From SPJN01 sp965229935 (GTDB lineage Bacteria > Pseudomonadota > Alphaproteobacteria > SPJN01), in assembly GCA_965229935.1 (NCBI GenBank), contig CBDDKB010000002.1:434001-498000 (forward strand): 64,000 nucleotides of DNA, given 5' to 3'. Positions 22,649 to 30,805 of the stretch are shown here, piece after piece (positions within the stretch are counted from its first letter, which is position 1; the number at the start of each line of letters is the position of its first letter). The notes beneath the pieces were generated by a model. It saw only the letters and a list, made by a program, of their open reading frames with translations, had not been told where the DNA came from and did no database searches. Made by a program: the position numbers and the translations under genes.

Positions 22649-23380
22649 ATGGGACCATTTCCCTTTCCACCGCTGATGCATGACGGCGCAGATGATATTC
22701 GCCTGTTCTTTTTGGGCCTGTCCTTTGTGACGGGCGTTGGCTATTTCTTCATGCGTAGTGTGGAAAACGGCTTGCCGCGCACGCTGGTGAAGACCGCCTG
22801 TGTCAGTGCGCTTGCGGTCTATACCGCCATTTCCTTGCCTGAAGGATTGTCTGGCCCGCTTTATTATGCCGGGCTGTTGTTGGTGGTCGGGCTGGTGTTT
22901 TCAGCGGCGGGCGACTTCTTTTTGGCCAATGACCGGGACAATCAATTTGTGTTGGGGCTCGGCTCCTTCCTGATTGGGCATGTGTGTTACATCGCCTGCT
23001 TTGCCTGTTTCGTCACGGCAGAAAGCATCGGTATGCCCACGAAAATCGCCGGGGGCTTGTTCGTATTGCTGTTCGCAGCGGGGGAGTTTTCGTGGTTCCG
23101 CCCCGGGCTTGGCAAGATGCTGGTGCCCGTTGCGGCCTATGTCACCGTCATTGCGGTGATGGGGGCGATGTCGATTATGGCGCCCTTTGTGGGTGGTTGG
23201 GTTGTCGTCGGGGCGATCCTGTTCATGCTGTCAGATTCGCTGATTGCAGCGGAAAAGTTCAAGGATCCCTTGCCCTATATCGCGCCATACATAGGCCAGA
23301 TGATTTGGGCGACCTATGTGCTGGCGCAATATCTGATTGCGTTTGGCGTGCTGCGGGAGCTTGCGATTTTAGCCGGCTGA
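22649..23380 (+). CDS. Lysoplasmalogenase-like YhhN family membrane protein
   Basis: 243 residues with about eight membrane segments. The family's conserved acidic and polar residues are present: SAAGDFFLAN, LGSFLIGHVCYI (His), VGAILFMLSDSLIA, and the final YIGQMIWATYVLAQYLI. Members include human TMEM86 lysoplasmalogenases and bacterial YhhN, which hydrolyse the vinyl-ether bond of lysoplasmalogens. Whether this bacterium makes such lipids is unknown. ATG 22649 lacks a clear ribosome site; an internal ATG nine codons later is an alternative start. Confidence 0.85.
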   Translation: MGPFPFPPLMHDGADDIRLFFLGLSFVTGVGYFFMRSVENGLPRTLVKTACVSALAVYTAISLPEGLSGPLYYAGLLLVVGLVFSAAGDFFLANDRDNQFVLGLGSFLIGHVCYIACFACFVTAESIGMPTKIAGGLFVLLFAAGEFSWFRPGLGKMLVPVAAYVTVIAVMGAMSIMAPFVGGWVVVGAILFMLSDSLIAAEKFKDPLPYIAPYIGQMIWATYVLAQYLIAFGVLRELAILAG

Positions 23381-23400
23381 GGTGAGGCTGACGGTAAAGC

Positions 23401-24234
23401 CTAGATGCCTGACCCGTCCGCATGTTCATCCTTGTCGAGCCATTCGTGACGCATATCACGGGCGGGCTGTTTAGACCCGGCGCAGCCGACAATCTTGGCA
23501 GGCACGCCTGCGGCGGTGCATTCAGCGGGCACATTGATCAGCACCACTGACCCTGCGCCAACGCGGGCGCGGGCGCCAACCTCGACATTACCCAGCACTT
23601 GTGCGCCAACCGAGATTAGCGCGCCTTCGCGGATTTTCGGATGACGGTCGCCATCTTCCTTGCCCGTGCCGCCCAGCGTTACGCCATGTAGCATTGAGAC
23701 ATTGTTCTCGATCACAGCGGTTTCGCCGATGACGATCCCGGTGGCATGGTCGATCATGATGCCCTTGCCGATGCGGGCCGCGGGGTGACTATCGACGCCA
23801 AACTCAACAGAGTTGCGGTGCTGGAAATAATAGGCCAGCGACGTCCGCCCGTTGGTCCACAGCCAATGGGCGATGCGGTGCCCCTGCAGGGCGTGGAAGC
23901 CCTTATAGTACAAGAACGGCGTCATCAAATCGTGGCATGCCGGGTCGCGATCCAAAAAGGCGCTAAGGTCGGCACGCGCCGCCTCGCCAATCGCTTGGTC
24001 GTCTTCCATCGCCTCTTCAGTGATGTCGCGAATTTGCAGCGGCGACAATTCTTCTGAGCCTAGTTTTTGTGACAGCGTGTGTGCCAGCGCGCATTCAAAG
24101 CGGCCATGATTTAGAATATTGGCATGAAGCAGACCTGCCAAACCCGGCTCACGCGCTTCGACGGTCATCGCCTCATCACGGATGGCGGCCCAGACCGGAT
24201 CGCATGTCGCTAATTTTTCCTGCGGCTGCACCAT
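23401..24234 (-). CDS. cysE: Serine O-acetyltransferase CysE
   Basis: 277 residues. Catalyses acetyl-CoA + L-serine to O-acetylserine, the first step of cysteine synthesis. The N-terminal helical domain contains the PACHDLMTPFLYYKGFHALQ region. The C-terminal left-handed beta-helix has hexapeptide repeats with IDHATGIVIGETA and SMLHGVTLGGTG, which carry the catalytic His residues. The C-terminal tail ends in Gly-Ile, so the terminal Ile that inserts into cysteine synthase is present. Start ATG 24234 is preferred (ggagg eight bases upstream) over an ATG at 24273. No cysK is adjacent. Confidence 0.95.
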   Translation of the reverse strand: MVQPQEKLATCDPVWAAIRDEAMTVEAREPGLAGLLHANILNHGRFECALAHTLSQKLGSEELSPLQIRDITEEAMEDDQAIGEAARADLSAFLDRDPACHDLMTPFLYYKGFHALQGHRIAHWLWTNGRTSLAYYFQHRNSVEFGVDSHPAARIGKGIMIDHATGIVIGETAVIENNVSMLHGVTLGGTGKEDGDRHPKIREGALISVGAQVLGNVEVGARARVGAGSVVLINVPAECTAAGVPAKIVGCAGSKQPARDMRHEWLDKDEHADGSGI

Positions 24235-24561
24235 AGCCTGTGCCTCCAAATCAACTCTGTCGAAAACCCCCATTTTAGGGGTACTGGACCCCTAAATAGG
24301 AATCCTAGAAAATGAATGCAAACGGAAAAAGGTTAAAATTCCCCGTATTGGCCTGCTTTTGCCCCTATTTGGTCACAGGTTTTGCGCAGTTTTCGCGACA
24401 CTTGATTTTGCCCGTCTTTTTAAAACACGGGCAAAGCCGCCGAAAATACGGGTTTTGCTGGTTATTCTCAGGGCACTGGGCCATGATCCGCAAGAACTGA
24501 ACGGTGATTCACAGCTTGCACCCCCAAAATAAGGTGGGGGAGGCAAATTTGGGAGGATTGG
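24235..24561 (+). other. Divergent intergenic region with two hairpins
   Basis: This space separates cysE from the subtilase gene. It holds tttaggggt-actgg-acccctaaa (24274-24296), a perfect 9-bp stem 40 bp upstream of cysE, and tttgcccgt/acgggcaaa (24407-24435), another perfect 9-bp stem. No coding frame with a ribosome site is present. Either hairpin could be an operator or leader structure for cysE, or for an upstream minus-strand transcript. Confidence 0.5.
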
Positions 24562-26055
24562 ATGAAGATTTCTGCTGGCAAATGGATTGCCGCCGCCCTC
24601 ATCGGGGGTGTGTTGGCAACCACAGGAAGTTTCGGCATGGCCGATAAGGACGAGGCACAGGCCGTTGATGCCCATCAGGTTGAGGATGCTTTTGGCATGC
24701 CAGACAAGCTGACAGCCTCGCAAATCGGTCCTGACGGGGTGAAGGTGATCGTTACCTTGGCGAGCCGTTTGGGCGGCAATATCGGCCCTGCCGCTATCGC
24801 GCAATTGCAGGATACGGCGATCCGGGTTCTTGGCCTTGGTAAAATCGAAGACCTGACCCGCATGAAATATACGCCCAATCTGGCCTTTACCGTTGATCGG
24901 GAGCTGTTTCGTCTGTTGGAGCGCAGCCCCCTGATCGAACGGGTGGAGCCTGACCGTCTGAACCTGCCGAACCTAAGCCAATCCACCGACAGGGTTGAGG
25001 CGGACATGGCATGGCAGGCCGGATCAGAAGGTGCAGGCATGACGGTCGCCGTGCTTGATACCGGCGTTGACACAACCCACCGCGCCTTTAAAGGCCGCAT
25101 CGTGGGGGAGGCATGCTATTCCTCAAACGGGTCATTTCAGGGCAACCGCGTCAGCTCAGCCTGTCCGGGCGGTAAGAAAAGCGCCACAGGGCGCGGCGCG
25201 GGCCGTGAATGCCCCAGCGCCTATGAATGTTCACACGGCACCCATGTTGCCGGTATCGTTGCGGGCAATGATGGTCGCCGTAAGGGCGTTGCGCCCAAGG
25301 CCAATCTGTTGGCAGTGCAAGTCTTTTCAAAGGTTGATGGCAGTGCCTGTGGCCGTAGTGGCAAGTGCGTCACCGCCTATACCTCTGACATTATGAAGGG
25401 GCTTGAGTGGGTGTATGACCAACGCAAAAAACACAATATCGCCGCTGCCAATCTGTCATTGGGTGGTGGTCGTTATAAAGGATCATGCGACCGCGACGCG
25501 TTGGCCCGCACTGTTAGCCTGCTGACACGCGCTGGTATCGCTGTTGTCGCCGCGGCTGGTAACGAAAGCTATACCGACTCTGTGGCAAGCCCGGCATGTA
25601 TCACCGATGTTGTGACCGTTGGTGCAACTGACAAGCGTGATGGCGTCGCCAACTATTCCAATTCGAACAAGATGATCGATCTGTGGGCAACGGGCAGCAG
25701 CATCAGCGCTGCGGTGCCCGGCGGCGGGTATGGCACCAAGTCAGGCACCTCAATGGCTGCGCCCCATGTGGCTGGCGCCATTGCAATTATGAAGGCGCGC
25801 TATCCCAAGGCAACGACGGATCAGCTTGTTTCTATCATGAAGGCGCAAGGCCCCACCGTGCGCGACCGTCGCAATGGGCTTGAGCGTCGGCGTCTAGACC
25901 TGGGTAAGGACATGGCAGCAGCCGACGCAAAATATGGTGCCCCCGATGGGGAGGAAGGGGCGCCCGCCCCGGAACAGCCTGACGATGACGGCGAAGGCGG
26001 CGGCTTGCTTGATGTTGTTCCAGACCTAGTAGATGGCCTGCTTGGTGGCAAATAG
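24562..26055 (+). CDS. Secreted S8 subtilisin-like serine protease
   Basis: 497 residues with an N-terminal hydrophobic signal segment (about 8-25). The triad is visible: Asp166 in AVLDTGVD, His225 in HGTHVAG, Ser397 in GTSMAAPHVAG, with oxyanion Asn334 in AAAGNES. A propeptide-like region (about 45-135) containing LIERVEPDRLN precedes the catalytic domain. Several Cys pairs (ACYS, SACPGG, ECPSAYEC, SACGRSGKC, SCDRD, PACITD) imply disulphides and export. The C-terminal tail is acidic and Pro/Gly-rich, ending LLDVVPDLVDGLLGGK, a possible surface or membrane anchor. Good ribosome site (ggga) upstream. Likely extracellular protein degradation. Confidence 0.92.
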   Translation: MKISAGKWIAAALIGGVLATTGSFGMADKDEAQAVDAHQVEDAFGMPDKLTASQIGPDGVKVIVTLASRLGGNIGPAAIAQLQDTAIRVLGLGKIEDLTRMKYTPNLAFTVDRELFRLLERSPLIERVEPDRLNLPNLSQSTDRVEADMAWQAGSEGAGMTVAVLDTGVDTTHRAFKGRIVGEACYSSNGSFQGNRVSSACPGGKKSATGRGAGRECPSAYECSHGTHVAGIVAGNDGRRKGVAPKANLLAVQVFSKVDGSACGRSGKCVTAYTSDIMKGLEWVYDQRKKHNIAAANLSLGGGRYKGSCDRDALARTVSLLTRAGIAVVAAAGNESYTDSVASPACITDVVTVGATDKRDGVANYSNSNKMIDLWATGSSISAAVPGGGYGTKSGTSMAAPHVAGAIAIMKARYPKATTDQLVSIMKAQGPTVRDRRNGLERRRLDLGKDMAAADAKYGAPDGEEGAPAPEQPDDDGEGGGLLDVVPDLVDGLLGGK

Positions 26056-26506
26056 GCCGATCCATAAGGCAATGATCGTGGGGCTCGCCATCTTGATTGG
26101 TGGCGGGCTTTCAGCATGTGAGGATGAGAAAGGCCAGGCAGAGATCGGGCCTGATCACCCGACCTTGCAGCGGGAGGGGTGTATTGCCCCGCCGCCGGGG
26201 CATGGCCCCAAAATTATCGCCGCTAAGGTTTGGCAAAAGATGCAGGCCAATGGAACGGCATGGTCGGTGCTTATTTTGCGCCCAGTACCGAAACTGCCCA
26301 ATGGTGCGGCTGATACCAAGGCAGTGGCGCAACTGGTACAGCGGGCCCTGCATGATTTGGATGCAGGCGAAAATGAAAAAATCTATGCCAGCGAAACACA
26401 AGCGGTCATTAGTATGGAGCTTGATACAAGGCGTGCCAAATACATGGCCTCGCTAGACTATGTTTGCGCCATTACCGATGACCGGGGGCTTTGGCCAACG
26501 GACTGA
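26033..26506 (+). CDS. Small putative lipoprotein
   Basis: I do not recognise the family. Up to 157 residues, overlapping the end of the protease gene by 23 bp, so translational coupling is likely. A signal segment with the lipobox LSAC (Cys29 in this numbering) predicts a lipidated periplasmic or outer-membrane protein. The mature part is about 128 residues with two further Cys (REGCIAPP and DYVCAIT) that could form a disulphide. Starts at 26033 (ATG), 26045 (GTG) and 26072 (ATG) are all possible; none has a strong ribosome site. The context suggests it may inhibit or assist the protease, which is conjecture. Confidence 0.6.
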   Translation: MACLVANRPIHKAMIVGLAILIGGGLSACEDEKGQAEIGPDHPTLQREGCIAPPPGHGPKIIAAKVWQKMQANGTAWSVLILRPVPKLPNGAADTKAVAQLVQRALHDLDAGENEKIYASETQAVISMELDTRRAKYMASLDYVCAITDDRGLWPTD

Positions 26507-26525
26507 ACAGTCATACAGCCTCAAT

Positions 26526-27077
26526 TCATGCCTTTGGTGATGTGCCATCAGCGGGGAAGCTGATCCATAACCATGTGCCTAAAAACAGATGCACGATGGC
26601 ACTGTAAAGGCCGGGATAATACCAGCCATCATCCGCAAATATCACTGCCAGCAATGGATGGGCGACACCGTTGACAAAACCGATCATCGCCATGAACCAT
26701 GCCGCATAGGTGCCGATCCGCGTGCCTTTTTGCAGGAAGTACAGGCCTGATGACACAACGATTAAATTCGCCCCTGTCAGAATCATATAATTAGGCAGCG
26801 AGGATGGGGCGTATCCAAGTGAACTTGGGAATGTTTCAGCGAACCCTGTGGTCCACTTTTCGTAAAGGTGCACAAATTGCCAAGCGAGTGTAATGCAAAA
26901 GGGCAAGGCGATCTGGCGGAAATGATAGACCGTATTGCCTGATGGCATCGCCAAAAGCGTGATCAGCGCAACAAAGCCAATCCCCACGCCCGGCAGGCCC
27001 ATTGACCAGCCGGAAATGGCGAAAAGTGAAAATGCGATGATGTAGGGACCATAATGATCCAGCTTTTGTAACGTCAA
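26526..27077 (-). CDS. Membrane protein, possibly HXXEE-domain
   Basis: 183 residues with about five or six membrane segments. QFVHLYEKWTTGF and FVNGVAHPLLAVIF resemble the His/Glu motifs of the HXXEE family, though the second Glu is Lys here. The start appears to be TTG at 27077, overlapping the space just after the TonB-receptor stop by a few bases, which suggests translational coupling. An internal ATG at 27002 would remove the first helix. Function unknown. Cotranscription with the receptor hints at a membrane role in the same uptake or signalling process. Confidence 0.55.
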   Translation of the reverse strand: MTLQKLDHYGPYIIAFSLFAISGWSMGLPGVGIGFVALITLLAMPSGNTVYHFRQIALPFCITLAWQFVHLYEKWTTGFAETFPSSLGYAPSSLPNYMILTGANLIVVSSGLYFLQKGTRIGTYAAWFMAMIGFVNGVAHPLLAVIFADDGWYYPGLYSAIVHLFLGTWLWISFPADGTSPKA

Positions 27078-27083
27078 CTCAGT

Positions 27084-29582
27084 CTAAAACCTGCCATATG
27101 CGCGAACTGTCCAGACCGGCCGCCCTTCGACCGAAACGTGTGCAATCGTATCAGTAAAGACGGGCACATCAAAGCCCCCTGACACGGCATGTCCGTTACA
27201 ATTTGAACAAGCAAGGTAAACATTCCATAAACCATCTGGGTCCTGCAGGCCAATTCGTGCGACGGTAGCCTTGATTTCCCTTGTCCGCACGCGCGGGTCC
27301 TGATCGTCCTGTCCGGTGCTTTCGGTGTTATAGACATAGGAGCCCTGCAGGTTCAGGTCGATGCCCCAGTTAAACAGGGGCGCGGTATAGGTTAACCCAA
27401 TTGCGCCTGAAAAGGGTGTGTGCCCGCCCTTAGGATTGCCGGACTGATCGCATGAGCCTGATACCCCCGCCATGCAGGGGCCGTTTTTATATTCAATAAA
27501 CTCAACATTCACAGTGGACCATTGGGTGCCTAGGTTCAGACCCTCAATCGAGAAAAGATTTTCCATCCCGAACTCAAGCTCAAACCCTTGCGTAAAGGCA
27601 CTACCCGCGTTTGAAACGATGAATTTTTCCCCATTATAGGTTTCGGTTTGCAGGTCCTGAAACTCACCATAATAGAATGTCATGTTGAAGCCTGCAGTGT
27701 CGTCAAAGAAACGCGCCTTCCAGCCAAGCTCTACTGTCCATGAGGTCTCAGGTTCAAACTGCAACTCGTCAGCAATGCCTGCTGCTGTGTTGAAGCCGCC
27801 TGCCTTCCAGCCGCGTGTTGCAGTGAAGTAGATATTGGAATGATCACCGGGCGGGAACCATTGCAGCGAGAAGCGCCCAGACCAGCCAGACTGGCGGAAG
27901 CTGCGCGTGGCTGAGAAGTTCTGCGTGTCCGGGATCAGATAGGTCCACAGGTTCAACTCATCACTGGGGGGTAATGTGCGGGTGGCGGCAACTTCCTTAC
28001 GTTCAACCGTGTAGCGCCCGCCAAGCGTAAACAAGGTGCGCGGGACGATAAAGGTAGGCAAGGTCATTTCAAAAAAGCCTGCATAGCTGTCATTTGATTG
28101 ATCAAAATCATACAGATTGTCATTTCGGCCCGCAGGCCCTATAGGCAGCAGCGCCAGAACGTCAGCGGCGCAATTTGCAGCTAAACACAGGTCAAGCGGT
28201 GTTAGGCCGATGGCCCCTTCGGGCAGAAGCGGTGTCGTGTTGTGCAGGTCCATATCGGAATGATAATAGAACAGCCCTGCGATCCAGCCGGGCAGGCCGT
28301 CTTCAATCCCCTCAGCACCGCCGGAATAGAAATCCTGACTGACATTGAGTTCGAGGGAGTGTTGCTCAAACAAAGTTGTGGTTTCGGTCACGATGACGGG
28401 GGCGGGGCCCCAGTCTGCGTCAAGCGCGACGAAATTTTCCTGATCGGCATAGCCTGCGATCACTTTTGTTTTCAGCTCACCAAACTTTTTGTCGATTTGA
28501 AGTGAAGTGATGGTGCTGTCGCGATCCACCTCACCGGGATAATCGCGCGCTGTGCGGCGGTCAAACTGATCATCCTCCACCGTGCCGTAGGGCGACATCA
28601 CAACGCGGAATGTATCACCGACAAAGGCGATGTCGTGATTGGGGCCGTTCTCTGACACGTTGGACATTTTGTGGGACAGGTTGAATTCCCAATCATCAAG
28701 AACCAGCAACAGCGCGCCACGGGCGGCCCAATTGTCTTTCTTGGCTTCAAACCTGTTCAGCGTTTCATTGTAAAGACTGCCATCAACATCCTTTTTGGAA
28801 TAGGCAACGCGGAAGGCAAGCACGTCTTCGACAATCGGGCCTGTAAAGACGCCTTGCGCTTCATAGCCTTCGGGGTCGGCGTCAATATCCTCAATACCGA
28901 TATCGAACTTGCCGCCCCATTCAAAGGTGGGCTTGCCAGACGTGACGACATAGGCACCGGCAACCGCGTTTTTGCCTGTCACCGTGCCCTGCGGGCCGCG
29001 CAGCACTTCAAGCTGTTGGGTGTCGATCAGCGGGTCATTCATAAAGGTCGGGCGGCCCATATTGATGCCGTCATACACAATACCGACAGATTGTTCGAAC
29101 CCGCCATTCAGGCCAGAGCCCATGCCGCGAATTGAGATAAAGCTCCAGGTCGGTTCATTGTAAATGCCAAGCGACGGCATGTAGAATGCTGTCACTGCCG
29201 TGTTGTTCACCCCACCATTGTCGAGCGTGTCTTCATCAAGGGCAGAGACAGAGACGGGCAGATCAACCGCATCAATGTTCCGCTTCGTAGCGCTGACAAT
29301 CACTTCATCAACGACTGAGCCTGTAGCAGCACCGCCGCCGCGTTTTTCTTTCCGGGCCGGGTTTTCGGCCTGTGCATCACTATCAGCTTCGGCCTGTGTT
29401 CCGGCGTTTGCATCAGCGTCTATTTCTGCCGCAGCTTCGACCTGTGCGCCATTGTCGATAGTCAGCGTGTCTTGGTCTTCGGCAAAGGCAGCAAAAGCTG
29501 ACACTGAAAAGGCGATTGAAAAAGCGAAAAGGATTTTCGCCCGGGCATGGGTGCCCAAGCGGATAGGTGTAGCGACAGTCAT
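27084..29582 (-). CDS. TonB-dependent outer-membrane receptor
   Basis: 832 residues: a signal peptide (about 1-34), then an Ala/Asp/Glu-rich spacer (about 35-80) ending in PARKEKRGGG. Next come the TonB-box/plug start VDEVIVSATKR (about 88-98) with plug motifs GPQGTVTGKNAVAGA and the SLGIYNEP region. A large beta-barrel closes with TVRAYGRF and a terminal Phe. No STN domain, so no sigma/anti-sigma signalling is expected. One Cys-rich loop, ACSNCNGHAVSGG, near the C-terminus is unusual. Ligand unknown; the adjacent catabolic genes suggest an organic substrate rather than iron. A paralog-like receptor lies at 42.1-44.7 kb. Confidence 0.92.
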   Translation of the reverse strand: MTVATPIRLGTHARAKILFAFSIAFSVSAFAAFAEDQDTLTIDNGAQVEAAAEIDADANAGTQAEADSDAQAENPARKEKRGGGAATGSVVDEVIVSATKRNIDAVDLPVSVSALDEDTLDNGGVNNTAVTAFYMPSLGIYNEPTWSFISIRGMGSGLNGGFEQSVGIVYDGINMGRPTFMNDPLIDTQQLEVLRGPQGTVTGKNAVAGAYVVTSGKPTFEWGGKFDIGIEDIDADPEGYEAQGVFTGPIVEDVLAFRVAYSKKDVDGSLYNETLNRFEAKKDNWAARGALLLVLDDWEFNLSHKMSNVSENGPNHDIAFVGDTFRVVMSPYGTVEDDQFDRRTARDYPGEVDRDSTITSLQIDKKFGELKTKVIAGYADQENFVALDADWGPAPVIVTETTTLFEQHSLELNVSQDFYSGGAEGIEDGLPGWIAGLFYYHSDMDLHNTTPLLPEGAIGLTPLDLCLAANCAADVLALLPIGPAGRNDNLYDFDQSNDSYAGFFEMTLPTFIVPRTLFTLGGRYTVERKEVAATRTLPPSDELNLWTYLIPDTQNFSATRSFRQSGWSGRFSLQWFPPGDHSNIYFTATRGWKAGGFNTAAGIADELQFEPETSWTVELGWKARFFDDTAGFNMTFYYGEFQDLQTETYNGEKFIVSNAGSAFTQGFELEFGMENLFSIEGLNLGTQWSTVNVEFIEYKNGPCMAGVSGSCDQSGNPKGGHTPFSGAIGLTYTAPLFNWGIDLNLQGSYVYNTESTGQDDQDPRVRTREIKATVARIGLQDPDGLWNVYLACSNCNGHAVSGGFDVPVFTDTIAHVSVEGRPVWTVRAYGRF

Positions 29583-29622
29583 CTGATCCCCCGATTTGAT
29601 GCGTCTATGATTTTATCCCTGC

Positions 29623-29679
29623 TCAGTCATTTTTGACTGATTATTTATCAGAGTTTGAAGCAGGTTGACAAAATGTCAA
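29623..29679 (-). promoter_or_regulatory. Operator-like palindrome and leader hairpin upstream of TonB receptor
   Basis: Two structures lie upstream of the receptor. Ttgaca-aaa-tgtcaa (29665-29679) is a perfect 6-3-6 palindrome, likely a regulator site overlapping a -35 element in the space divergent from the hydrolase gene. Tcagtca-tttt-tgactga (29623-29640) is a perfect 7-bp stem in the receptor leader. Confidence 0.5.
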
Positions 29680-29818
29680 GGGGCAACCGGAATGATTGTA
29701 GAGATTTTTTCTTTTCCCATTTTGCTTGTGTAAAACTTGGTCTGTTTGGCTGTGATGCTTTGGCTTGCTACGCGGCAAGTGGGGTTGCAAACTGGCGTTA
29801 AAATTGAGTGGTGAGGGG

Positions 29819-30715
29819 ATGATGAGAAAGTGGCTTGTCGGCATTGCGCTGATTTTGGCGGGTTTGTTTGTGTGGGGCTGGACGCCCCTGCCGGGCAGCA
29901 GCGCGCGGGAGGCCATTGGCACGCAGGTCGTTATTGATCATCAGGGGCGCAGTCTGTCCTTTTATGAGCGCGGCGCGGGGGCAAAGCGTATCCTGCTGTT
30001 CGCCAGTGCCGGGCGGGAGGCAAGCGATTTTAACGAGCTGGTCATCGCCCTGAATGATGCGGGCTATCGCACTCTGGCGTTTGAGGCGCAGGGCATTGGC
30101 GCAACCGACCTTGCAGATGGTGATGCCGTATCGCTGGCAGAGCTGGCGCGTGATGTGCTTGCTATGCTCGACCATGACGATGCCATCAACGGCGTGCAGC
30201 CAACGGTGATGATCGGCCATGCCTTTGGCAATCGCGTCACGCGCACGGTGGCCCATCTTGCGCCTGAAAGAATTGCAGCGGTTGCCCTGATCGCAGCAGG
30301 GGGGCCACGCCCGATTGAAACGCGCGCCGCAACAGCCCTAAAGGATTGCTTTAACCCGTTGCTCTTATCCTCCAAACGGGTGGAACAAGTGCGCTATGGC
30401 TTTTTTGCGGATGGCAATATGATCCCCGATCATTGGGTGACGGGCTGGCATCTGCAAACGGCGCTGCAACAGGGTAAGGCATCAGCCAATATGCCTGATC
30501 AGGCGTGGTTGGCCGCAGGCGGGCGCCCCATGCTGGTCCTGCAAGCGACAGAGGACAAGATCGCCCCACTACAGGATGCAGGCGAGCTGTTGAAACAAAC
30601 ATTGGGCGATCAGGTCACGCTGGTCATGGTGCCCCAGGCGGGCCATGCGCTTTTGCCCGAACAGCCTGATATGATTGCGGCTGAAATTCAGTCCTATTTC
30701 GGAACTGTTTTTTAG
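29819..30715 (+). CDS. Alpha/beta-hydrolase-fold protein with Ala in place of the nucleophile
   Basis: About 298 residues with an N-terminal membrane or signal segment (KWLVGIALILAGLFVWGW). The fold is clear: the strand-loop ILLFASAGREASDF, FEAQGIGATDL, the elbow VMIGHAFGNRV, the acid region QATEDKIAP and the His loop PQAGHALLPEQ. The elbow reads GHAFG where active enzymes have G-x-Ser/Asp/Cys-x-G, so the usual nucleophile is missing and classical hydrolysis is unlikely. Two adjacent ATG codons (29819, 29822) follow gagggg. It is divergent from the TonB receptor and shares its operator region. Possible roles are ligand binding, or a non-hydrolytic reaction. Confidence 0.8.
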   Translation: MMRKWLVGIALILAGLFVWGWTPLPGSSAREAIGTQVVIDHQGRSLSFYERGAGAKRILLFASAGREASDFNELVIALNDAGYRTLAFEAQGIGATDLADGDAVSLAELARDVLAMLDHDDAINGVQPTVMIGHAFGNRVTRTVAHLAPERIAAVALIAAGGPRPIETRAATALKDCFNPLLLSSKRVEQVRYGFFADGNMIPDHWVTGWHLQTALQQGKASANMPDQAWLAAGGRPMLVLQATEDKIAPLQDAGELLKQTLGDQVTLVMVPQAGHALLPEQPDMIAAEIQSYFGTVF

Positions 30716-30805
30716 GCGCTTTCCCGCTGGCCTTTGCCAAGCAGCGTGCTACAACACAGGCCATATTTGACACCAAAACATAGACAGAATTGTCAGTGAG
30801 GGACT

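Noticed and set aside
30768..30797. Ttgaca and gaca-gaat-tgtc upstream of the AtuA-family gene as a second copy of the 29665 operator
   Set aside because: Arm spacing is four rather than three and the flanks differ; not convincing as the same site.
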